64,000 nt of DNA from Nakamurella lactea DSM 19367 (GTDB lineage Bacteria > Actinomycetota > Actinomycetes > Mycobacteriales > Nakamurellaceae). This document shows, piece by piece, positions 35,926 to 45,475 of the stretch. The notes beneath the pieces are model-generated. The model was not told the DNA's origin and ran no database searches. It worked only from the letters and a program-made list of their open reading frames with translations. A program made the translations under genes and the position numbers. The stretch lies in contig NZ_AUFT01000006.1 of NCBI RefSeq assembly GCF_000426645.1, positions 310,001 to 374,000 on the forward strand, in the 5' to 3' direction. How positions within the stretch are numbered: the first letter of the stretch is position 1; each line of letters opens with the position of its first letter.

Positions 35926-36027
35926 TTACTTGCCGGCCTTGCGACGCGCGACGCGGGTCTTGCGCAGCAACTTGCGGTGCTTCTTCTTGGCCATCCGCTT
36001 ACGACGCTTCTTGATGACAGAGCCCAT
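35926..36027 (-). CDS. 30S ribosomal protein bS22 (AURKAIP1/COX24 domain)
   Basis: 33-residue highly basic protein: [19 protein letters not shown], then [14 protein letters not shown]. This is the tiny actinobacterial ribosomal protein bS22, which sits near the 30S decoding centre. It is too short for standard gene calling. GAGG precedes ATG 36027 at about nine bases and a strong terminator follows. It is a good lineage marker. In the 180 bases upstream (36028-36207) I see no other gene. Confidence 0.95.
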   Translation of the reverse strand: MGSVIKKRRKRMAKKKHRKLLRKTRVARRKAGK

Positions 36028-36207
36028 GTGTTCCAACCTCGAGATCGCTATGCCGCTGTTGCTGCGGACTTGACATGTCTGGACGTACGAATCAGGCCCC
36101 GTGGGTCAGGCACGGGCGCCTGGAGCCTGCCGAGCAGTCTACCGGCTGCGAGCAGCGATGATCACCAGCCCGTGAGGGCCGTGACCGGCCACCTGCGCCG
36201 GCCACCA

Positions 36208-36438
36208 TCATCCGACGTCGTTGAACGCCGTCCGGAGATAATCGTGCACCGCACGCTCCGGCACCCGGAACGACCGGCCGACCCGAACGGCCGGCAACTC
36301 GTTCCCGTGCACCAGGCGGTACACCGTCATTCGCGAGACGCGCATCAACGAAGCCACCTCGGCAACCGTCAGAAAACGCATCTCCGCCAGCGACGCGTCC
36401 GCGGGGACGCTCGCTTCCTTCTTCGGCTCAGCGGCCAT
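36208..36438 (-). CDS. Small helix-turn-helix protein (excisionase/BldC-like)
   Basis: 76 residues. FLTVAEVASLMRVSRMTVYRLVHGNELPAVRV is the excisionase-family HTH, followed by GRSFRVPERAVHDYL. ATG 36438 gives a compact protein; a longer start at 36498 is possible. This gene lies next to proC and bS22 in many Actinobacteria, so it is a conserved chromosomal regulator and not a phage excisionase. The 277 bases between it and proC (36439-36715) hold no further gene that I can support. Confidence 0.86.
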   Translation of the reverse strand: MAAEPKKEASVPADASLAEMRFLTVAEVASLMRVSRMTVYRLVHGNELPAVRVGRSFRVPERAVHDYLRTAFNDVG

Positions 36439-36715
36439 AGTCCTGTGCACCGTCTCTCGGCACGCATCACGCCACCGGGCTTCCCCTCCGGTGGACACAG
36501 TCGCGCTCGTGCTGGAAGCACTCTAGCGTTACTGGTGGTACAGATGCGACAGGAACCTCTATCCCAATGAGAGCAAATCCTGTCGGAGGCGCGCTCGAGC
36601 TGTCGGATAAATTTCTGAATCGTCATCCGTTCGAGTGGTATTCGTGCGGCATCGGGGGGTCACCCCTGGGATCTCGTCCCGCGTACTGGTAAGCGCGCCC
36701 GGCCGGCAACCAAGG

Positions 36716-37546
36716 TCAGTGGTGCGCCTTGCCGAGCTCGCCGGAGCGGATCGCCGCGGCCTCGATGGCGGCCAGCAGCGCCGCCCGGACGCCGTGGTTC
36801 TCCAGTTCCCGGATCGCCGCGATCGTGGTCCCCCCCGGGGAGGTGACCGCCTCTCGCAGCGCGACCGGGTGCTCGCCGGAATCGCGCAGCATGGTCGCCG
36901 CGCCGACCGCCGACTGGATGATCAGGTCGGTGGACACCGCCCGCGGCAGGCCGAGCAGGATTCCGGCGTCGATCATCGCCTCGACCAGGAAGAAGAAATA
37001 GGCGGGTCCGGAACCGGACAAGGCCGTCACCGCGTCCTGCTGGTTCTCCGGCACCCGCACCACCTTGCCGACCGAGCTGAGCAGCTCCTCCACCGTTGAC
37101 AGGTGGGCATCGGTGGCGTGACTGCCCGGCGAGATGGCCGACATCGCCTCGCCCACCAGCAGCGCCGTGTTCGGCATCACCCGCACCACCGGGGTGCCGG
37201 CCGGCAGATGCCGCTCGTACAGCGCCGTTGGCAGTCCGGCGGCCAACGAGACGACCAGTGTGCCGGGAGTGATCGCGGCCGCCAGCTCGACCAGCAGCGG
37301 CTCGATGTCCTGCGGCTTGACCGCCACCACAAGGACGTCGGCAGTCGCGGCCGCTTCGGCGGTGCCGACGGCCGGTACCCCGTAGTGGGCGGTGAGCTCT
37401 GCGCACCGGGCCTCGTAACGTTCGGTGAACATCAGCGAGCTCGGCGCCCGCCCCGCCGACACCAGTCCGGAGAGCAATGCCTCGCCGATCTTGCCGGCGC
37501 CGAGAATGGCGATCCGGTAGTCGCCGGTGTCTTTTGCCACAGTCAT
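36716..37546 (-). CDS. proC: Pyrroline-5-carboxylate reductase
   Basis: 276 residues. It reduces 1-pyrroline-5-carboxylate to L-proline with NAD(P)H. N-terminal Rossmann motif IAILGAGKIGEALLSGL, the NADP-loop, VVAVKPQDI, MPNTALLVGEA, ALSGSGPAYFFFLVEAM and the C-terminal signature REAVTSPGGTTIAAI are all present. ATG 37546 is likelier than 37558, four codons up, although both lack a clear ribosome site. Confidence 0.97.
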   Translation of the reverse strand: MTVAKDTGDYRIAILGAGKIGEALLSGLVSAGRAPSSLMFTERYEARCAELTAHYGVPAVGTAEAAATADVLVVAVKPQDIEPLLVELAAAITPGTLVVSLAAGLPTALYERHLPAGTPVVRVMPNTALLVGEAMSAISPGSHATDAHLSTVEELLSSVGKVVRVPENQQDAVTALSGSGPAYFFFLVEAMIDAGILLGLPRAVSTDLIIQSAVGAATMLRDSGEHPVALREAVTSPGGTTIAAIRELENHGVRAALLAAIEAAAIRSGELGKAHH

Positions 37547-37623
37547 GTCGGCCAGCATCCCATCCCGGCGCAGCGGCCGGACGGGTGGTCCGGGCGCGCC
37601 GGGAGGACCCCTACGCTGAGCCG

Positions 37624-38868
37624 GTGAGTCGTCCAGCAGCCACCGCCCGGTCGCCCCGGGTGGGCCGAGTACCCGGCTGGCTGGTACTGGTCTCGATCCT
37701 GATCCTGGCCTTCAACCTGCGTCCGGCGGTCAACGCACTGGGTGCGGTGATGCCCGAACTCCGCGCCGACACCGGGCTCTCCGGCGGCGCCGCCGGCCTG
37801 TTGCTGGCCCTGCCCACCCTCTCGTTCGCCATCCTCGGGATCGGCGCACCGGCCCTGGCCGCCCGGATCGGCTCCCATCGCACGGTGTTGTTGGCCGTGC
37901 TGGCGATGATCGGCGGTCAGCTGGTCCGTTCGCTGCTGCCCGGCATCCCGATGCTGTTCATCGGTTCGGTGCTGACGCTGGCCGGGATCGCGGTGGGCAA
38001 TGTGCTGTTGCCCGGGCTGGTGAGGCTGCACTTCCCGAATTCGGTGACTGCGGTGACAGCCGGGTACACGGTGCTGCTGACCAGCGGCGGGGCGATCGGC
38101 GCGGCCGTCACCCTGCCGTTGGAACGGAGCTTCGGCGGCGACTGGCGCCTCGGCATCGGGCTGTGGGCCCTGCTGGCCGGGCTCGCGCTGCTCCCGTGGA
38201 TCGCCACCGTGATCGCGGTCGGCCGGCCGGGCAACCTTCAGCAGGGTCCGCGGCGGATCCCGGTGTCGCAGCTGCGGCGATCACGGGTGGCCTGGGCGAT
38301 GGCCGGCTATTTCGGGCTGCAGTCGCTGCAGGCCTACGTGATGTTCGGCTGGCTGCCGGAGATCCTGGTGGACGCCGGGATGACGGATCAGCAGGGTGCG
38401 TTCCAGGTGTTCATCCTGGCGGCGGTCGGCATCCCGATCGCCGCGATCGTGCCGTGGCTGCTCGGCCGAATGCCGAACGCCAGGGTGCCGATGACCGCGA
38501 TGGCGCTCTGCTACCTGGGCGGCTATCTGGGGTTGATCCTGGCGCCGAACACCACCACCTGGCTCTGGTCGATCTTGATCGGGCTGGGCGGTGGCGCCTT
38601 CCCGACCGCGCTGACCCTGATCGCGCTGCGGGCCAGGACACCGGGCGGGACGATCTCGCTGTCCGCCTTCGCCCAGTCCGCCGGCTACCTGATGGCCTCG
38701 GCCGGGCCCATCCTGTTCGGCCTGCTGCACGACTGGACCGGCGGCTGGACCTGGCCGCTGATCATGCTCTGCGCGCTGGTGGTCGTGCATCTGTTCGTCG
38801 GGCTGACGATCGCCCGGCCGCGATACTTCGAGGACGACCTGCCGGCGCTCGCACCGGCGACCGCCTGA
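37624..38868 (+). CDS. CynX/NimT-type MFS transporter
   Basis: 414 residues, 12 membrane segments. NLRPAVNALGAVMPEL is the CynX/NimT signature in the first segment, and IGLGGGAFPTALTLIALRA is typical for the tenth. Likely exports or imports a small anion such as cyanate or a nitroimidazole-like compound; the true substrate is unknown. GTG 37624 has TACGCT (37612-37617) six bases upstream, fitting a leaderless transcript. Confidence 0.9.
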   Translation: MSRPAATARSPRVGRVPGWLVLVSILILAFNLRPAVNALGAVMPELRADTGLSGGAAGLLLALPTLSFAILGIGAPALAARIGSHRTVLLAVLAMIGGQLVRSLLPGIPMLFIGSVLTLAGIAVGNVLLPGLVRLHFPNSVTAVTAGYTVLLTSGGAIGAAVTLPLERSFGGDWRLGIGLWALLAGLALLPWIATVIAVGRPGNLQQGPRRIPVSQLRRSRVAWAMAGYFGLQSLQAYVMFGWLPEILVDAGMTDQQGAFQVFILAAVGIPIAAIVPWLLGRMPNARVPMTAMALCYLGGYLGLILAPNTTTWLWSILIGLGGGAFPTALTLIALRARTPGGTISLSAFAQSAGYLMASAGPILFGLLHDWTGGWTWPLIMLCALVVVHLFVGLTIARPRYFEDDLPALAPATA

Positions 38869-38889
38869 GCCGTCCGGCGCCCGGACGGC
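38869..38889 (+). terminator. Stem-loop after the CynX-type gene
   Basis: A perfect 9-bp stem (GCCGTCCGG with CCGGACGGC) and a CGC loop begins right after the stop codon. No adjacent T-run; a TTTTT occurs only at 38951-38955. Probably a terminator or transcript-stabilising hairpin. Confidence 0.55.
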
Positions 38890-39050
38890 CCCGCTGAGTG
38901 CCCGGCCCCGCTGCGTGCGCGGCCGCGCCGCCGGGCTGGTCCGATCGGGCTTTTTCACCCGCAAATGTGGCCCGGACTAGTGACAACTCCCCCCGAATGC
39001 CGTAGGAACAGACCCACCAACTGTCCAATGTTGCGCGCCGGAGGCTCTCT

Positions 39051-42000
39051 ATGATCATGAAACGTCATCGCTGGATCGCGCAGGTAGCGATCCCGCTGCT
39101 CGCTGCCGGGCTGCTCGTGCCTGCCGGCGCCGTCGGCGCCTCGGCCGATCCGACGGCCGATTCAGTCGCAGCGGTGGCCGCAGCGCCGTCCGCGGCCGGC
39201 CAGGTCGCCGACATCACCGCTGCCGAGCAGGTCGACCGGCACACGGTGACGTTCACCGCCGGCGCCGGGGCGCTCCGGGTCACCGCCACCACGAACGCGA
39301 CCCTGCACGTCGAGTTCGCCCAGGACGGCACCTTCACCGACCCGAACAGCGCACCCTCGGACCCGACCGCGCCGGACGAGCCGATGATCAAGGACCCGGC
39401 GGCGCCCAGTGGCACGCTGAAGCTGGCGACCACCGCAACCGGCTACCGGCTGAGCACCCCGGATGCATCGCTGACCGTGACCAGGTCGGCGCCGAAGCTG
39501 ACCCTGCGGAATGCGGCCGGTTCGGTGCTGTTCGCCGAAGCGAGCCCGTTGTCCTGGACCGAGGCGGGCACCACCCAGACGTTGACGCCGAAACCCGGCG
39601 AGCAGTTCTTCGGTGGCGGCGAGCAGAACGGCGCCTACAACCACACCGGCAAGACGATCAACGTGGCCAACAGCTTCAACTGGAACGAGGGCGGCTACAA
39701 CAACTCTCAGCCGTACTACGTCTCCACCGCCGGCTACGGCGTGTTCCGCAACACCTTCGCGCCTGGCAGCTACACGTTCGCCGACGGCGCTGCGGGCATA
39801 GGCGGCGCGCCGACCACCACCACCGAGAACGAACAGCGGTTCGACGCCTACTACTTCGTCGGCGACATGAAGACGGTGATCGGCGCCTACACCTCACTGG
39901 TCGGCAAGCCCTTCCTGCCGCCCATCTACGGCCTGGAACTCGGCGATTCCGATTGCTATCTGCACAACGCCAATCGCGGCGAGCGGCACACGCTGGACGC
40001 ACTGGACATCGCCCAGGGCTACGTCGACAACGGCATGCCGAACGGCTGGATGCTGGTGAACGACGGTTACGGCTGCGGCTACGAGAATCTCGCGGAAACC
40101 GGTGACGGTCTGCAGCAGCGCAACATGGCGCTGGGGCTGTGGACCCAGGACGGGCTGGCGAACATCGCCGACGAGACGGCCGCAGGGGTGAAGGTGCGCA
40201 AGCTGGACGTCGCCTGGGTCGGCCCCGGCTACCGGTTCGCCCTCGACGGTTGCCAGAGTGCCTACGACGGCATCCAGAACGGATCGGATGCCAGAGGCTT
40301 TGTCTACCAACCGAACTCGTGGGCCGGTGCCCAGCGCTGCGGCGTGCTGTGGTCCGGTGACCAGTCCGGTTCGTGGGACTACATCCGCTGGCAGATCCCG
40401 ACCTACGCGAGCTCGACGGTGTCCGGGATCGCCTACAACACCGGAGATGTCGACGGCATCTACGGCGGATCGCCGAAGACCTACGTCCGCGACCTGCAGT
40501 GGAAGGCGATGCTGCCGACCACGATGACCATGGACGGCTGGTCCGGCTACGACAAGCAGCCGTGGCGCTACGGCGAGGAGTACAACGCGATCAACCGCAA
40601 GTACCTGCTGCTCAAGGAACGACTACTGCCGTACTCCTACAGCTACAGCGCGCAGGCCCATGCGACCGGGGTCGGCCAGGTCCGCCCGCTCTACCTGGAG
40701 TACCCGAACGACCCGGTGGCGGCGAGCGACGCGGCCAAATACGAGTTCCTCTCCGGCGACGACTTCCTGGTCGCCCCGGTCTACTCCGACACCTCGGTGC
40801 GCAACGGCATCTACCTGCCGAAGGGCACCTGGGTGGACTACTGGACGCACCGCACGTACACCGGCCCGACCACGATCAACGGCTACCATGCGCCGCTGGA
40901 CACCCTGCCGCTGTTCGTGAAAGCCGGTGCGGTGGTACCGATGTGGCCGGAGGGCACCACGTCGTGGCAGACCAGGGACAAGACCCAGCTGGACGTCGAC
41001 ATCTACCCGCAGGGCCGCTCGTCGTTCTCCCTCTACGAGGACGACGGCGTGACCCGGCAGTACGCCGCCGGCAAGTCGTCGACGCAGCAGATCTCGGTGG
41101 CCGCCCCGACGGCAGGCAACGGCAAGATCACCGTCACGCTGGGCAAGATCGACGGTCGCTACACCGGCCAGGTCGACAATCGGGCCTACAACCTCGCGGT
41201 GCACTCGCCGGTCCAGCCGAAGAACGTCAAGGCCGGCAAGAAGAAGCTCGACCAGGTCGCCGATGCCGACGCACTGGCCGGGGTGGCCACCGGCTGGTAC
41301 TACGACGGCGGCATCGCCCACATCAAGACGCCGGCGGTGGCCCGCAACGCCGCGCTCGACGTGGTGATCTCCGGCGGCGCGTCCGTGGTCAGCAAGAAGA
41401 ACGACTCGGCCGGCGCGGTGTCGTTCACCGCGCCCGCGATGGCCACTCCGGGATCCACGTCCGAGGTCCAGGTGACCTTCCGCAACGACACCGACGCCGT
41501 GGTCACCGGTCTGCGGCTGAGCCTGACCTCCGACAACGCCGGCGTCACCGGCACCCCCGCCGAGGTTCCGGTCCGAACGACGATCGAGCCGGGGGCGTCG
41601 GCGACCGTCCCGATCACCGTCACGGTGGCCGCTGACGCGACGCCGGGAACCGCGGTGCTCACCGCTTCGGCGCGCTACACCGCCCGCGGGGCAAGCTATC
41701 TCGGCGACTTCTCGGCGGAGACGGTGGTGCCGTATCCGAACGTGGCCGCCGCCCTGGACAACAACGGCGTCACCGATCTGGCCGGCTCGGCCGACGGCCG
41801 GTGGGACGGATCCGGTGCCGGGGCCGGCAGTTTCGTCTCGGAGCAGCTGGTGGCCGCCGGCCTCACCCCCGGCGCCTCGGTGACCGCCGGGTCGCTCAGC
41901 TACACCTGGCCGGACGTGGCGCCGGCGGCCGACGACAACATCGCTGCCGCCGGTCAGACCATCGCGGTCTCCGGCCGCGGGAACGCCCTTGGCATCCTGG

Positions 42001-42764
42001 GATCCGGCAGCAGCACCGTCGCTTCCGGCCCGGTGACGGTGACCTACACCGACGGTTCGACCAGCACCGGGACGGTCGGACTGACGAACTGGTGTTGCGT
42101 GGCCACGGCGTTCGGCAACACCAAGGTCGCCTCGTCGAAGGGCAAGTACATCAGCGGGCAGGCCGGGGTGCAGTACCCGACCGTCGACTACTCGGTGTTC
42201 TCCACGACCCTGCGCATCTCACCGACCAAAGAGGTTGCGGCGGTGACGTTGCCGTCGAACTCGGCGATGCATGTGTTCGCCGTCAGCGTCGGCTCGACGG
42301 CGCTTCCGCCGCCGCCGCCGGCCGGCGACTCCTGGGTCAGCGACCTGACCGAGATCAGCTCGAGCAACGGCTACGGCCCGGTGGAGAAGGACCAGTCCAA
42401 CGGAGAGAACCGCGCGAACGACGGCAACCCGATCACCCTGGGCGGGGTGGTGCACGCCAAGGGCCTTGGCACCCACGCGCCATCGACCGTGTCGTACAAC
42501 CTGTCCGGCCGGTGCACGAAGTTCACCGCGACCGTCGGGATCGACGACGAGATCGCCGACTACGGCTCGGTGATCTTCACCGTCAGGGTGGACGGCGTCG
42601 ACAAGGTGATCTCGCCGGTGCTGACCGGCAGCTCGGCCCCGGTGGATCTGACGGCCGACGTGTCCGGAGCCGACTACCTGGATCTGGTGGTCACCCCCGG
42701 CGCCTCGTCGATCTCCGGCGACCACGCCGATTGGGGGTCGGCGAAGCTCAGCTGCAGTGCCTGA
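39051..42764 (+). CDS. Secreted GH31 glycosidase with NEW3 and NPCBM domains
   Basis: 1237 residues. Signal peptide (1-33), an N-terminal beta domain, and a GH31 barrel (about 240-600) with the likely nucleophile Asp386 in RKLDVAWVGPGYRF and the acid/base Asp466 in NTGDVDGIYGG. A proximal C-terminal sheet follows (about 600-780), then an NEW3-like Ig domain (about 785-890), a further beta domain, and a C-terminal NPCBM sugar-binding domain (about 1100-1237). The motifs differ from plain alpha-glucosidases, so substrate is open (alpha-glucan, alpha-galactoside or transglycosylase). GGAGG precedes ATG 39051. The stop abuts ispDF head-on. Confidence 0.9.
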   Translation: MIMKRHRWIAQVAIPLLAAGLLVPAGAVGASADPTADSVAAVAAAPSAAGQVADITAAEQVDRHTVTFTAGAGALRVTATTNATLHVEFAQDGTFTDPNSAPSDPTAPDEPMIKDPAAPSGTLKLATTATGYRLSTPDASLTVTRSAPKLTLRNAAGSVLFAEASPLSWTEAGTTQTLTPKPGEQFFGGGEQNGAYNHTGKTINVANSFNWNEGGYNNSQPYYVSTAGYGVFRNTFAPGSYTFADGAAGIGGAPTTTTENEQRFDAYYFVGDMKTVIGAYTSLVGKPFLPPIYGLELGDSDCYLHNANRGERHTLDALDIAQGYVDNGMPNGWMLVNDGYGCGYENLAETGDGLQQRNMALGLWTQDGLANIADETAAGVKVRKLDVAWVGPGYRFALDGCQSAYDGIQNGSDARGFVYQPNSWAGAQRCGVLWSGDQSGSWDYIRWQIPTYASSTVSGIAYNTGDVDGIYGGSPKTYVRDLQWKAMLPTTMTMDGWSGYDKQPWRYGEEYNAINRKYLLLKERLLPYSYSYSAQAHATGVGQVRPLYLEYPNDPVAASDAAKYEFLSGDDFLVAPVYSDTSVRNGIYLPKGTWVDYWTHRTYTGPTTINGYHAPLDTLPLFVKAGAVVPMWPEGTTSWQTRDKTQLDVDIYPQGRSSFSLYEDDGVTRQYAAGKSSTQQISVAAPTAGNGKITVTLGKIDGRYTGQVDNRAYNLAVHSPVQPKNVKAGKKKLDQVADADALAGVATGWYYDGGIAHIKTPAVARNAALDVVISGGASVVSKKNDSAGAVSFTAPAMATPGSTSEVQVTFRNDTDAVVTGLRLSLTSDNAGVTGTPAEVPVRTTIEPGASATVPITVTVAADATPGTAVLTASARYTARGASYLGDFSAETVVPYPNVAAALDNNGVTDLAGSADGRWDGSGAGAGSFVSEQLVAAGLTPGASVTAGSLSYTWPDVAPAADDNIAAAGQTIAVSGRGNALGILGSGSSTVASGPVTVTYTDGSTSTGTVGLTNWCCVATAFGNTKVASSKGKYISGQAGVQYPTVDYSVFSTTLRISPTKEVAAVTLPSNSAMHVFAVSVGSTALPPPPPAGDSWVSDLTEISSSNGYGPVEKDQSNGENRANDGNPITLGGVVHAKGLGTHAPSTVSYNLSGRCTKFTATVGIDDEIADYGSVIFTVRVDGVDKVISPVLTGSSAPVDLTADVSGADYLDLVVTPGASSISGDHADWGSAKLSCSA

Positions 42765-43967
42765 TCAACTGCTGCGGCCGGCCACTGCGCTGTTCCGACT
42801 GACCAGCAGCGCCGTGGCCTGGGCCGCCCGGCCCTCGCCACGGCCGGTGAGCCCCAGTCCGTCGGTGGTGGTGGCGGCCACCGACACCGGGGCACCGACC
42901 GTGGTGCTCAGCGTTTGCTGAGCCTCAGTTCGTCGGTCCGCGAACCGCGGCGTATTGGCGATGATCTGCACCGCGACGTTGACCACGTCGAAGCCGGCCA
43001 GCGCCACCAGGCGAACGGTCTCGGCGAGCAGGGTGGAGCCGGCGGCGCCGGCCCACTGCGGGTCGTCGGTGCCGAAGACGCTGCCCAGATCGCCGAGGCC
43101 GGCCGCCGTCAGCAGCGCATCGCAGATCGCATGCGCCGCGACGTCGCCGTCCGAGTGACCGGCGCAGCCGTCGTCGTCCGGGAACAGCAGTCCGGCCAGC
43201 CAGCAGGCCCTGCCCTGCTCGATCGGGTGCACGTCGACCCCGATGCCGACCCGCAACCCAGAGCCCGAAGCCGGCAGCGGCAGCTCCCGGCGGGCCCGGA
43301 CGGCAGCCAGGTCGGCGGCCGTGGTCACCTTGGCCGCCTCGGCATCGCCGGGGACGAAATCAACGGTGACGCCCAGGTTCTCGACCAGCGAGGCGTCGTC
43401 GGTGGCCGATCGGCCGCCGGCCGAAGCGTGCCGGTAGGCATCCCGCAGCAACCCGGGTTCGAAACCCTGCGGGGTCTGCACGGCACGCAGGCCGGCCCGG
43501 TCGATGACGCCGCTGCTGTGCTCGTTCCGGCTGCCGTCGGCGGCCAGGTCGGTCAGCACACCGCGCACCGTGTCGGTGACGGGAAGGACCGGGACGACCG
43601 CGCGGGAACCCGCACGGACGGCAGCGATCACCCGCCGGACCAGCTCGGGGGGAACGAAGGCCCGGGCGGCGTCGTGCACCAGGATGACATCGCAGTCGCT
43701 GCCGGCGGCCAGCAAGGCGGCCGCGACGGACGCGGTGCGGTCGGCTCCCCCGGCTACCACGGTGATCTCAGGGCCGAGCAGCGTTCTCGCCGGGTCGAGC
43801 TCCGACTCGGGGACGGCGACCACGACCCGGTCGACACCGCCGGCCAGCAGCGCCTGTACGGCGTGCAGCAGCAGCGGACGCCCGTCCACCTCGACGAAGG
43901 CCTTCGGCACGCCCAGCCCGAGACGTTCGCCCCGGCCGGCAGCCGGAACCACGGCGATGACCGTCAT
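42765..43967 (-). CDS. ispDF: IspDF bifunctional MEP-pathway enzyme
   Basis: 400 residues. The N-terminal IspD domain (about 1-228) has [19 protein letters not shown] and VHDAARAFV, and makes CDP-methylerythritol. The C-terminal IspF domain (about 238-392) has the metal site GVDVHP and [17 protein letters not shown] and makes the 2,4-cyclodiphosphate. IspE is not in this window. The fused form is common in alphaproteobacteria; in Actinobacteria the two are usually separate neighbours after carD. It follows carD by 40 bases. Confidence 0.96.
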   Translation of the reverse strand: MTVIAVVPAAGRGERLGLGVPKAFVEVDGRPLLLHAVQALLAGGVDRVVVAVPESELDPARTLLGPEITVVAGGADRTASVAAALLAAGSDCDVILVHDAARAFVPPELVRRVIAAVRAGSRAVVPVLPVTDTVRGVLTDLAADGSRNEHSSGVIDRAGLRAVQTPQGFEPGLLRDAYRHASAGGRSATDDASLVENLGVTVDFVPGDAEAAKVTTAADLAAVRARRELPLPASGSGLRVGIGVDVHPIEQGRACWLAGLLFPDDDGCAGHSDGDVAAHAICDALLTAAGLGDLGSVFGTDDPQWAGAAGSTLLAETVRLVALAGFDVVNVAVQIIANTPRFADRRTEAQQTLSTTVGAPVSVAATTTDGLGLTGRGEGRAAQATALLVSRNSAVAGRSS

Positions 43968-44007
43968 TCCCGCGCTCGTTCAGCAGGCTCGATCCGGTGT
44001 GACGCGG

Positions 44008-44490
44008 TCAGGAAGCGAGGACCTCGTCGAGGATGACCTCGGCCTTGTCCTCGTCGGTGTGCTCGGCCAGCGCCAGTTCGGACACCAGGATCTGCCGGGC
44101 CTTGGCCAGCATCCGCTTCTCGCCGGCGGACAGGCCACGCTCGCGATCGCGGCGCCACAGGTCGCGAACCACCTCGGCCACCTTGTTCACATCGCCGGAG
44201 GCGAGCTTCTCCAGGTTGGCCTTGTAGCGGCGCGACCAGTTGGTCGGCTCTTCGGTGTGCGGCGCCCGCAACACCTCGAAAACGTGGTCAAGACCCGTCT
44301 GGTCGACCACATCCCGAACACCGACGATCTCGGCGTTCTCGGCCGGAACCTTGACCGTCAGATCGCCCTGGGCGACCTTCAGAACCAGGTAGAGCTTTTC
44401 CTCGCCCTTGACCACGCGGGTCTCGGTGGCCTGGATCAAAGCGGCCCCATGATGGGGGTAAACAACAGTCTCGCCGACCTTGAAAACCAT
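44008..44490 (-). CDS. carD: CarD, RNA polymerase-binding transcription factor
   Basis: 160 residues. The N-terminal RNAP beta-interacting Tudor-like domain ([18 protein letters not shown], about 1-60) and C-terminal helical DNA-binding domain with the conserved Trp ([17 protein letters not shown]) are clear. CarD stabilises open complexes at many, including rRNA, promoters. It precedes ispDF, as in mycobacteria. The 291-bp gap to the lpqE-like gene holds the divergent promoters; TAAGCT (44518-44523, minus strand) could be the carD -10. Confidence 0.97.
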   Translation of the reverse strand: MVFKVGETVVYPHHGAALIQATETRVVKGEEKLYLVLKVAQGDLTVKVPAENAEIVGVRDVVDQTGLDHVFEVLRAPHTEEPTNWSRRYKANLEKLASGDVNKVAEVVRDLWRRDRERGLSAGEKRMLAKARQILVSELALAEHTDEDKAEVILDEVLAS

Positions 44491-44781
44491 GAGTGCGGTT
44501 CCCCTTTCGCCTACCTCAGCTTACCACGATCTGAACCGCCGTTCTACTCGTTGTCGCAGGTCAGGCCCTATGACTGGGGTTGACAAACCGCCCCGTTCCG
44601 TGCTGTCGGGGCAATCGGAACCCCGATCGGGTGCCGCGCGGGTGCCCGCCGTCGGTCACTGAACGGGCGCCCGGACCGGTCCGCCGGGCGCGTTTGGGCG
44701 TGCCCGGCGCGCACCTGTGGACCGAAGACGACTAATCTGCAGAGGCCATCGCTCGCTCGCTCGAACCGAAGGGGTCCGCCA

Positions 44782-45459
44782 GTGTCTTGGGAACGGCCAG
44801 CCCGCAGCCGCAGTACGTCCGATCTCGGCGCCCGTCGGCGGAGTGCTCGCGTTGCGCTGATCGCGCTGGCAGCGACGTTCACCCTGTTGCTGTCCGGTTG
44901 TGCCGCCGGGATGATCTCGCAGACCGCCCAACAGGTCCCGGCGATCGACGGTGCGAACGGAAATGCCGGCGCCATGGGCGTCCGGAACGCGCTGCTGGCC
45001 ACCCCGGACGCGGCGAACTACCCGGAGGGCAGCGATGTCCCCCTGCTGCTGGTGCTGACCAACAACGGCAATGCCGAGGACTCGCTGACCGGTGTCAGCT
45101 CGCCGGTCGCCGGCTCGATCGAGCTGTCCGGTGCGATCAAGGTCCCCGGCTACGGCTCGGTCACCGTCAGTGCCGACAGCAAGTTGACCGCGACCCTGAC
45201 CGGCGCGAAGAAGACACTGTGCTTCGGCCAGGCGTTCCCGGTCACCTTCTCCTTCGCCCAGGCCGGCCAGCTCACGCTGAACGTGCCCATCCAGATCCCG
45301 AAGGAGCGCACCGGGCCGCGCGAAACCATCGACATCCAGCCGCCGCATCCGACCCCGCTGTGGCTGACCGGTGCACACGAGGCGGCCGCGACCGCCGCCG
45401 CTTCGCCCGCGCCTTCGTCAGGCCCGTCGGCAGCGCCGGGCACTTCCTGCAACGGCTGA
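44782..45459 (+). CDS. lpqE: LpqE-like lipoprotein
   Basis: 225 residues. Signal peptide with lipobox LLLSGC (Cys41), then a beta-rich domain of about 130 residues resembling PCuAC/copper-chaperone folds (EGSDVPLLLVLTNNGNAEDSL), and an Ala/Ser/Pro-rich tail. Placement opposite carD matches mycobacterial LpqE. It lacks the Met/His motif of PCuAC proteins, so copper binding is unlikely. GTG 44782 follows GAAGGGG. Confidence 0.82.
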   Translation: MSWERPARSRSTSDLGARRRSARVALIALAATFTLLLSGCAAGMISQTAQQVPAIDGANGNAGAMGVRNALLATPDAANYPEGSDVPLLLVLTNNGNAEDSLTGVSSPVAGSIELSGAIKVPGYGSVTVSADSKLTATLTGAKKTLCFGQAFPVTFSFAQAGQLTLNVPIQIPKERTGPRETIDIQPPHPTPLWLTGAHEAAATAAASPAPSSGPSAAPGTSCNG

Positions 45460-45475
45460 CCGGCGGGCCGCCGGT

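Noticed and set aside
36208-36438. Phage excisionase, suggesting an integrated element
   Set aside because: No integrase, attachment repeats or phage genes nearby; this HTH gene belongs to the conserved proC-bS22 neighbourhood.
36655-36667. Terminator after proC
   Set aside because: Only a 4-bp GGGG/CCCC stem with a 3-base loop and no T-run; too weak to call.
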